From NCBI GenBank assembly GCA_045580105.1, contig JAZNNH010000010.1, forward strand, positions 1 to 18,431: DNA of 18,431 nt. Direction: 5' to 3'. Below are positions 13,766 through 18,431 of this stretch, piece after piece. Source of the stretch: RGIG5579 sp045580105 (lineage in GTDB: Bacteria; Bacillota; Clostridia; Oscillospirales; SIG627). A program made the translations under genes and the position numbers. How positions within the stretch are numbered: the first letter of the stretch is position 1; each line of letters starts with the position of its first letter. The notes under the pieces were generated by a model. The model was not told the DNA's origin. It made no database searches and saw only the letters and a list, made by a program, of their open reading frames with translations.

Positions 13766-16000
13766 TTATACGTCCATTTTTCCCTGTGCGCTTTCCATAT
13801 CAATTTCGTTGAAAATGATACCGGGAGTGGGAACGCGCGGCTTTTTGTAAATGGCAAGAGAGGGATTGCCTTGGCTGGAAACGGCAAACGCCTCTACAAT
13901 GACGTCGTTTTTCTTCAGAGCCATCATTTGGTTGCCCGCACTGGTTCGGGTGCTCTTTTCGGCAAAGAGCGTCGTTTTGAGAATGCACGCTCTGCCTTGC
14001 CGCGTTTTCATAAAGATCTCTTTGACTTCGCCGGGTTTCAGAACGAACATGGCCACAACGGGTGCGGTGTTGCTGAATGCCCCGGTCAGTTTCTTGCGAT
14101 TTCCTTTTGTTTCGTAGACAGATAGCGGGAACATCACGCCTTTTCCGTTTTCAAACAAAACGGCAATTTTGCCGGTCAGATCCGGAAGCGGTGCGGAGAA
14201 AATCACTTTTTCATCCCGATCCATTTCCAGCTTTGCAGGAACGTAGTCACCCAGCTCAGACGCTTTCGTGGTCGCAAAATCAGCAAATTTTGCGTGGTAG
14301 ACCTGCTGATGATCGGTGAAGAAATACAGCTCCTGACGGGAGGACATTTCTCCCGAGAAGACAATGCTGTCCTCGTCCTTGAGGCGCTGATTATCGCTGA
14401 CCATAATGGATTTGAGAGGGATGTTCTTCAAATAACCGCCTTTGGTGATGACGCAGTATGCCTTGTATTCCGCTTCTTCTTCCAATTTCAGCGCCTCGTT
14501 CGGACGGCTGAATTCGTAAGCGATTTTGGTTTTGCGTTCTTGACCGTATTTTTTCTTGACCTCTTCAAGCTGCTTGATGATGTAGTTGTCGAGCTTGCGC
14601 GTGCTGGAAAGTAAGCTTTCGAGCTCTGCGATTTCTTTTTGCAGTTTTTCGCGCTCGCTGATTCGGTCTAAAATGTACTGGCGGTTCAAGTGACGCAGTT
14701 TAATTTCCGCGATGTATTCAGCTTGTTTTTCATCGATATCAAAGCCCTGACAAAGGTTGGGAACGACTTGCTTTTCTTGCTCGGTCTTGCGGATAATGGC
14801 AATGGCTTTGTCGATGTCAACGAGAATTTTTTCAAGACCCATCAAAAGGTGAAGCTTGGCTTCTTTTTGACCCAGCTCATAATAAAATTCGCGTCGCAAA
14901 CATTCGCTTCGGAACGCGTGCCATTCGTTGAGAATATCGCGCACACCCAGCTGGTGAGGAGATCCGCCGATGAGAACGTTGAAATTGCAGGGGAAGCGGC
15001 ACTCTAAATCGGTGGCTTTCAAGAGCTTTGCCATCAGTTTATCCGGATCGCTTCCGCGCTTGAGGTCGATGGTAAGCTTTAAACCGTCAAAGTCGATTTC
15101 ATCGCGAATATCATTGATCTCGCGCAGCTTTCCTTCTTTGATGAGTGCAACGATTTTTTCGATGATCTGCTCTACCGTGGTGTTATAGGGAATTTGCGTG
15201 ATTACGATTCGGTTTTCTTTCGGAACCGAGTGCCACACGGCGCGAAGCGAAAAAGACCCTTTGCCGGTTTCATAGATCTGTCGGATTTCTTCCGTGTCAT
15301 ACAGCAGTTCGCCGCCGGTAGAAAAATCGGGTCCCTTGAGAATGGAATAAAGGTCGGCCTCGGGATCGCGCATCAGTGCGATGGCGGCATCACAGGTTTC
15401 AATGAGGTTGAACGAACAAATGGAGCTGGCAAGACCGACGGCAATTCCCGTGTTCGGACAAACCAAAACGTTCGGGAAGGAAGAGGGGAGCAAGAGCGGT
15501 TCTTTCATGGTGGAGTCGTAGTTGTCCACCAAATCCACCGCTTCTTTGTCAATTCCGCCGAACAGCTCGGCACAGATCGGAGCGAGTTTCACCTCGGTGT
15601 AACGGGGAGCGGCGTAAGCCATTTTGGAATACTGCTTTCCGAATGCACCCTTGGAATCCACAAAGGGATGCAGAAGGGCCTCGTTTCCGCGCGTCAAACG
15701 AACCATCGTCTCGTAAATGGCGGCATCACCGTGGGGATTCAATCGCATCGTCTGTCCTACGACGTTGGCACTTTTGGTGCGGTTTCCCGTCATCAGCCCC
15801 ATTTTGTACATCGTATACAAAAGCTTTCGGTGCGAGGGTTTTAAGCCGTCAATTTCGGGAAGCGCGCGAGAAATGATGGAGCTCATCGCATAGGGCATAT
15901 AGTTTTCTCGCAGGGTTTCGGTAATGGGCTGCTCACGGATGATCGCGGGTTTGACTTCCGTGGGGGTAGCTGTGCTTTTTTTCTTTTTTCTTTCAGCCAT
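13766..16000 (-). CDS. parC: Type IIA topoisomerase subunit A, ParC/GyrA-like
   Basis: This 744-residue protein is the DNA-cleaving subunit of a type IIA topoisomerase. Helix-turn-helix and breakage-reunion motifs include 'RALPEIDGLKPSHRKLLYTM' (45-64), NPHGD (88-92) and AAPRY (130-134), with catalytic Tyr134 preceded by Arg133. At the quinolone positions it has Ala93 (E. coli GyrA Ser83) and Glu97 (Asp87). A coiled-coil gate region lies near 'EREKLQKEIAELESLL'. The C-terminal part has degenerate beta-pinwheel repeats, and I see no GyrA box (QRRGGKG), which favours a topoisomerase IV-type decatenase over gyrase. GAGG lies 7 bases before the ATG, 16 bases after hflX, and no parE is adjacent. 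Its B partner must be encoded elsewhere. The family is certain; ParC rather than a second GyrA is an inference. Confidence 0.88.
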   Translation of the reverse strand: MAERKKKKSTATPTEVKPAIIREQPITETLRENYMPYAMSSIISRALPEIDGLKPSHRKLLYTMYKMGLMTGNRTKSANVVGQTMRLNPHGDAAIYETMVRLTRGNEALLHPFVDSKGAFGKQYSKMAYAAPRYTEVKLAPICAELFGGIDKEAVDLVDNYDSTMKEPLLLPSSFPNVLVCPNTGIAVGLASSICSFNLIETCDAAIALMRDPEADLYSILKGPDFSTGGELLYDTEEIRQIYETGKGSFSLRAVWHSVPKENRIVITQIPYNTTVEQIIEKIVALIKEGKLREINDIRDEIDFDGLKLTIDLKRGSDPDKLMAKLLKATDLECRFPCNFNVLIGGSPHQLGVRDILNEWHAFRSECLRREFYYELGQKEAKLHLLMGLEKILVDIDKAIAIIRKTEQEKQVVPNLCQGFDIDEKQAEYIAEIKLRHLNRQYILDRISEREKLQKEIAELESLLSSTRKLDNYIIKQLEEVKKKYGQERKTKIAYEFSRPNEALKLEEEAEYKAYCVITKGGYLKNIPLKSIMVSDNQRLKDEDSIVFSGEMSSRQELYFFTDHQQVYHAKFADFATTKASELGDYVPAKLEMDRDEKVIFSAPLPDLTGKIAVLFENGKGVMFPLSVYETKGNRKKLTGAFSNTAPVVAMFVLKPGEVKEIFMKTRQGRACILKTTLFAEKSTRTSAGNQMMALKKNDVIVEAFAVSSQGNPSLAIYKKPRVPTPGIIFNEIDMESAQGKMDV

Positions 16001-16016
16001 CGTTCGTCCTCGATAT

Positions 16017-17333
16017 TCAGATTAAAAATTCTGCCAAACTGCCACGTGTTTTTTCGTCGCAAACAGCAATCACAAGAATCCCGTTTGCTTCATAATCAAT
16101 TTGCTGAACGTTGGCAGTTTTGTATAAATAAGACAGTTTTCCTGCATCCTTGTGGGGAATGAGAAAGGTGCATTGTTTTTTTGCCTTGGAAAGTTCCTCT
16201 TCGATTTTTTCAATCAACTCTTCCGTTCCTTTTCCTGTCTTTGCGGAAATGCAGACCGCGTTTTTATCGCGGGGAAAGACGGAAACGTTAAAACGACTTT
16301 CGTCCAAATCGGTTTTGTTCAGAACGTAAAGCATAGGGGGAGGGGAAGCATCCCTCTTTTTGTAAAGGTCGCATAAGATGTTTTCGGTGATGAGCATCTT
16401 TTGCTGGAATTTCGGATCGGAGGCATCCATCACCATCAAAACAAGGTCGCTGTATACCACTTCATCCAGTGTTGATTGAAAGGCATCCACCAAATGATGA
16501 GGCAATCGGTTGATAAAGCCGACCGTGTCTGTGAGAAGCACCTCGCCGAAGCGGGGAAGTTTGAGCCGTCTTGTGGTTGGATCAAGGGTGGCAAAGAGCT
16601 TGTTTTCTGCGAGAATATTGTCACGGCAAAGCTGGTTTAAAAGGGAGGATTTTCCCGCGTTTGTGTAGCCGGCAAGAGCGATCTGAAAGACGTTGTTCTT
16701 TTCGCGGCTTTTTCGTTGCGTCTGGCGCTTTTTTGCCAGGGCATCCAGATCCTCTTCCAATTTTTGTATCTTTCGTTTTACGTGACGTCGATCCATTTCG
16801 AGTTTGGTTTCGCCGGGGCCTCTGGTTCCGATTCCGCCGCCCAAACGGGAAAGGTCTTGACCCTGTCCGGAAAGCCGCGGTAAGGAATATTTTAAATTTG
16901 CGATCGCAACTTGGAGCATCCCCTCGCCTGTTTTTGCATTTTGAGCAAAAATGTCCAGAATCAGCATGGTGCGGTCGATGGCACGAACCCCATCCAAAGC
17001 GCTCTCAATGTTGCGAATTTGAGAGGGGGAGAGCTCGCAGTCGAAAACGACAAGATCAATGGTAAGTGTGAGGCAAAGATCAGCCAGCTCTTGCAACTTT
17101 CCGGATCCGATATAGGTCGCGTGCTCGGGTTTTTGCCGAATTTGGATCAGTCGTCCGCAAGAAAGGCCGCCTGCGGTGTCAAGCAGCGCTTCCAACTCAT
17201 CCAGCGAGGAGTCGGTGTCCATCGGATCGGAGTCATCCAAAACAACGCTGACCAGAATGGCACGCTCGGGATTTGTATTTTCCGTTTCAAATCCGTCGGG
17301 AGTCTTGATTTCATCAAAAAAGTTCTTTTCCAT
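16017..17333 (-). CDS. hflX: Ribosome-associated GTPase HflX
   Basis: This 438-residue GTPase binds the 50S subunit and splits stalled or stressed ribosomes. The N-terminal HflX domain contains 'ATYIGSGKLQELADL' (72-86) and 'LSPSQIRNIE' (101-110). The Gly-rich segment 'LSRLGGGIGTRGPGETKLE' (161-179) is diagnostic. A coiled coil (about 182-212) leads to the G domain, with G1 GYTNAGKSS (222-230), G3 DTVGF (269-273), G4 NKTD (339-342) and an SAKTG-type G5. AAAGGA lies 6 bases before the ATG. It follows rpmE across a terminator without an obvious promoter of its own, and precedes the topoisomerase gene by 16 bases, so the two probably share a transcript. Length and motifs are normal. Confidence 0.97.
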   Translation of the reverse strand: MEKNFFDEIKTPDGFETENTNPERAILVSVVLDDSDPMDTDSSLDELEALLDTAGGLSCGRLIQIRQKPEHATYIGSGKLQELADLCLTLTIDLVVFDCELSPSQIRNIESALDGVRAIDRTMLILDIFAQNAKTGEGMLQVAIANLKYSLPRLSGQGQDLSRLGGGIGTRGPGETKLEMDRRHVKRKIQKLEEDLDALAKKRQTQRKSREKNNVFQIALAGYTNAGKSSLLNQLCRDNILAENKLFATLDPTTRRLKLPRFGEVLLTDTVGFINRLPHHLVDAFQSTLDEVVYSDLVLMVMDASDPKFQQKMLITENILCDLYKKRDASPPPMLYVLNKTDLDESRFNVSVFPRDKNAVCISAKTGKGTEELIEKIEEELSKAKKQCTFLIPHKDAGKLSYLYKTANVQQIDYEANGILVIAVCDEKTRGSLAEFLI

Positions 17334-17353
17334 ACGTTATCCTTTTGATATAG

Positions 17354-17388
17354 AAAAAAGCGGTAACACCGGAACAGTGCAACCGCTT
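17354..17388 (-). terminator. Intrinsic terminator after rpmE
   Basis: On the minus strand AAGCGGT pairs with ACCGCTT, extended by GTG/CAC after a small internal loop, and is followed by TTTTTTC. It lies in the 88-base gap between rpmE and hflX, ending about 20 bases before the hflX start codon. A smaller inverted repeat, CGGG...CCCG (17402-17416), precedes it. hflX probably depends on read-through or on a promoter I cannot identify. Confidence 0.8.
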
Positions 17389-17421
17389 CAATCGTCCTAT
17401 GCGGGCAATTTACCCGATAGA

Positions 17422-17619
17422 TTATCTGCCAAACTTTTTGTTGAATTTATCAACGCGTCCGCCGGCATCCACGAATTTCTGTTTACCGGTGTAGAAAGGA
17501 TGGCACTTTGCGCAAATATCCACGTGGACGTTCTCCTTGGTGGATTTGGTGGGGTATTCAGCACCGCAAGCGCAAATGATCACGGTATCTTTGTAGGAGG
17601 GATGAAGTCCTTCTTTCAT
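17422..17619 (-). CDS. rpmE: 50S ribosomal protein L31, zinc-binding form
   Basis: This 65-residue protein is L31, which bridges the 50S central protuberance and the 30S head. 'MKEGLHPSYKD' and 'CHPFYTGKQKFVDAGGRVDKF' are the family signature. Four cysteines (C16, C18, C36, C39) form the zinc site of the C+ type, so the protein may serve as a zinc reserve. In many bacteria C+ L31 is exchanged for a C- paralogue under Zur control; no paralogue is visible here. A GTG three codons further upstream is in frame, but the ATG at 17619 has AAGGT (17627-17631) exactly 7 bases before it and gives the canonical N-terminus. The SD would overlap the GTG. It has its own promoter and terminator. Confidence 0.97.
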   Translation of the reverse strand: MKEGLHPSYKDTVIICACGAEYPTKSTKENVHVDICAKCHPFYTGKQKFVDAGGRVDKFNKKFGR

Positions 17620-17625
17620 TCTTTT

Positions 17626-17632
17626 CACCTTT
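17626..17632 (-). promoter_or_regulatory. Ribosome binding site deciding the rpmE start
   Basis: AAAGGTG on the minus strand is 6-7 bases before the ATG at 17619. Its last three bases form an in-frame GTG, which is therefore part of the SD and not the start codon. Confidence 0.75.
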
Positions 17633-17686
17633 TTCTGTTTTTATTTACGTTGCGATAAAAATCATCTCTCAACGACATTGCATTTT

Positions 17687-17715
17687 ATGTTAACACAGAT
17701 AAAATAAAAAATCAA
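17687..17715 (-). promoter_or_regulatory. Probable sigma-A promoter of rpmE
   Basis: TTGATT (17710-17715) and TAACAT (17687-17692) are 17 bases apart on the minus strand, with TGT before the -10 giving an extended -10. The predicted leader is about 60 bases. The -10 is imperfect. The -35 overlaps the weak terminator hairpin of the upstream amidase gene. Confidence 0.55.
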
Positions 17716-17733
17716 GGGTTAAAATGATTTTTT
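17706..17733. terminator. Weak A/T-rich terminator after the amidase gene
   Basis: AAAAAATCA pairs with TGATTTTTT around a 10-base loop, with T runs on either strand. It lies 8 bases after the amidase stop codon. The stem is almost all A-T, so termination may be partial, and it shares bases with the rpmE -35. Confidence 0.4.
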
Positions 17734-17740
17734 TTTGAAA

Positions 17741-18431
17741 TTACTCCAAATTTTCTCGTTGCAGCAAAAAAGTGATAAGGGAGCGCGAAAGGGTAAACGC
17801 CAACTTGCTTTGATATTCTTCGTCTGCAAGTTTTTTTGCATCTTCGTGATTGGATAGAAAGCCGCATTCAATCAAGACGGCGGGAGATAAAATGCGGTCT
17901 AAAATGTAAATGGAGCCCTTCGGGTCCATGACCTGCCTTTTGTTTTCCGGTTGCAACAGAGCTTTGGTGTCGTTTTGAATTTGCAGAGCCAGAACCTTGC
18001 TCGTCGGGTCATTGCCGGAATAGAAAACCTGAAGACCGTTGTATTTTTCGATCGGCAAAGCATTCATATGAATGCTGACAAATACCGCTTCCGGATGCTC
18101 TTTTGCAAGATCGACCCGTGCGATGAGATCCGCCAGTTTTCGAGAGCTTGTTTTGTTCGAGGTCAGCATTTGATTTTCGGTTCTCGAATAGATCACGCGG
18201 ATGCCCGCCTCTTCCAAAAACGGACCGATTGCTTTTGCAACGGATAAGTTGAGGTCTTTTTCTTCTTCTCCCAAAACGGAAACGGTTCCGGAGTCAACCC
18301 CGCCGTGTCCCGGATCCAATATCACGGTTTTTTGTATGCCGCCTTGCTGCGTGACAGAAACCGGTTGTGTTTTCGGATGTGCGCTTTGTTCTAATGTGCG
18401 GAAGAGGAAGGAAAACAAAAGAATAAAGAAA
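17741..18431 (-). CDS. N-acetylmuramoyl-L-alanine amidase, CwlD-like, 5' end cut off
   Basis: This is an Amidase_3 zinc enzyme that cleaves the bond between N-acetylmuramic acid and L-Ala in peptidoglycan, outside the membrane. The frame is open to the right edge, so the start is missing. The extra visible codons are hydrophobic (FFILLFSFLF), consistent with a signal peptide or N-terminal anchor. Motifs in order are 'VILDPGHGGVDSG' (zinc His), 'EEEKDLNLS' (zinc Glu), 'FVSIHMNA' (zinc His) and 'VLIECGFLSN' (catalytic Glu), so the active site is complete. 'YNGLQVFYSGND' and the compact single-domain layout, with no visible SH3 or LysM repeats, resemble CwlD, which makes muramic lactam in spore cortex. 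A vegetative amidase is also possible. It precedes rpmE on the same strand. Confidence 0.88.
   Translation of the reverse strand, partial: FFILLFSFLFRTLEQSAHPKTQPVSVTQQGGIQKTVILDPGHGGVDSGTVSVLGEEEKDLNLSVAKAIGPFLEEAGIRVIYSRTENQMLTSNKTSSRKLADLIARVDLAKEHPEAVFVSIHMNALPIEKYNGLQVFYSGNDPTSKVLALQIQNDTKALLQPENKRQVMDPKGSIYILDRILSPAVLIECGFLSNHEDAKKLADEEYQSKLAFTLSRSLITFLLQRENLE

Noticed and set aside
13654..13887. A 77-codon minus-strand open frame across the topoisomerase 3' end
   Set aside because: It overlaps the end of the topoisomerase gene, the terminator and the gdpP promoter, and has no SD or homologous pattern.
15194..15844. A 216-codon plus-strand open frame opposite the topoisomerase gene
   Set aside because: It is antisense to the conserved breakage-reunion domain and lacks any family signature.
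18416..18418. TTG as the start of the amidase
   Set aside because: The frame stays open and hydrophobic up to the window edge, so the true start with its signal segment lies outside.
1..18431. CRISPR array, tRNA/rRNA gene, insertion sequence or prophage
   Set aside because: I saw no regularly spaced direct repeats, no cloverleaf-like intergenic sequence, and no transposase, integrase or phage-like protein; all gaps are short and accounted for.

Overview
The window looks like ordinary chromosome from a low-to-mid-GC Bacillota bacterium, most likely an uncultured member of class Clostridia. Support for this comes from the gdpP-rplI-dnaB gene order, a Zn-binding L31, a CwlD-type spore/cell-wall amidase, purine-rich Shine-Dalgarno sites and a clear sigma-A promoter. 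I see no tRNA, rRNA, CRISPR array, insertion sequence, integrase or phage gene. Every intergenic gap is under 300 bases.

Plus strand, 1-5158. The 3' end of aspS (aspartyl-tRNA synthetase) is followed after 31 bases by a tightly packed four-gene set: an ABC ATPase, an ABC-2 permease whose start overlaps the ATPase stop by one base, a GldG-type membrane-anchored auxiliary protein, and a DUF4340-type membrane-anchored protein. This is the Gld-like ABC layout known from gliding Bacteroidota, here in a Gram-positive-type genome where its role is not established. It is the best candidate in the window for a poorly described system. A bidirectional terminator at 5171-5203 closes it.

Minus strand, 13684 down to 5219. 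A TTTACA-N17-TATACT promoter drives gdpP (c-di-AMP phosphodiesterase), rplI (L9), dnaB (replicative helicase), tilS (tRNA-Ile lysidine synthetase), ftsH (membrane AAA+ protease) and a divergent gpsA-like dehydrogenase. Gaps are between -4 and 37 bases and I see no minus-strand terminator among these genes, so this reads as one operon of about 8.4 kb. It joins second-messenger turnover, replication, translation fidelity, membrane proteostasis and phospholipid precursor supply. The hpt gene often found between tilS and ftsH is absent.

Minus strand, 18431 down to 13691. A CwlD-like amidase, cut by the window edge, is followed by rpmE (L31) with its own promoter and terminator. Then come hflX (ribosome-associated GTPase) and a ParC/GyrA-type topoisomerase A subunit that ends at a strong terminator just before the gdpP promoter. 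No parE/gyrB partner lies beside it.

A property of the whole window is that many genes nearly lack the sense codons TTA, CTA and TCA. This leaves very long but spurious open frames on the opposite strand, the largest being 819 codons across 1949-4408. tilS is the clear exception.
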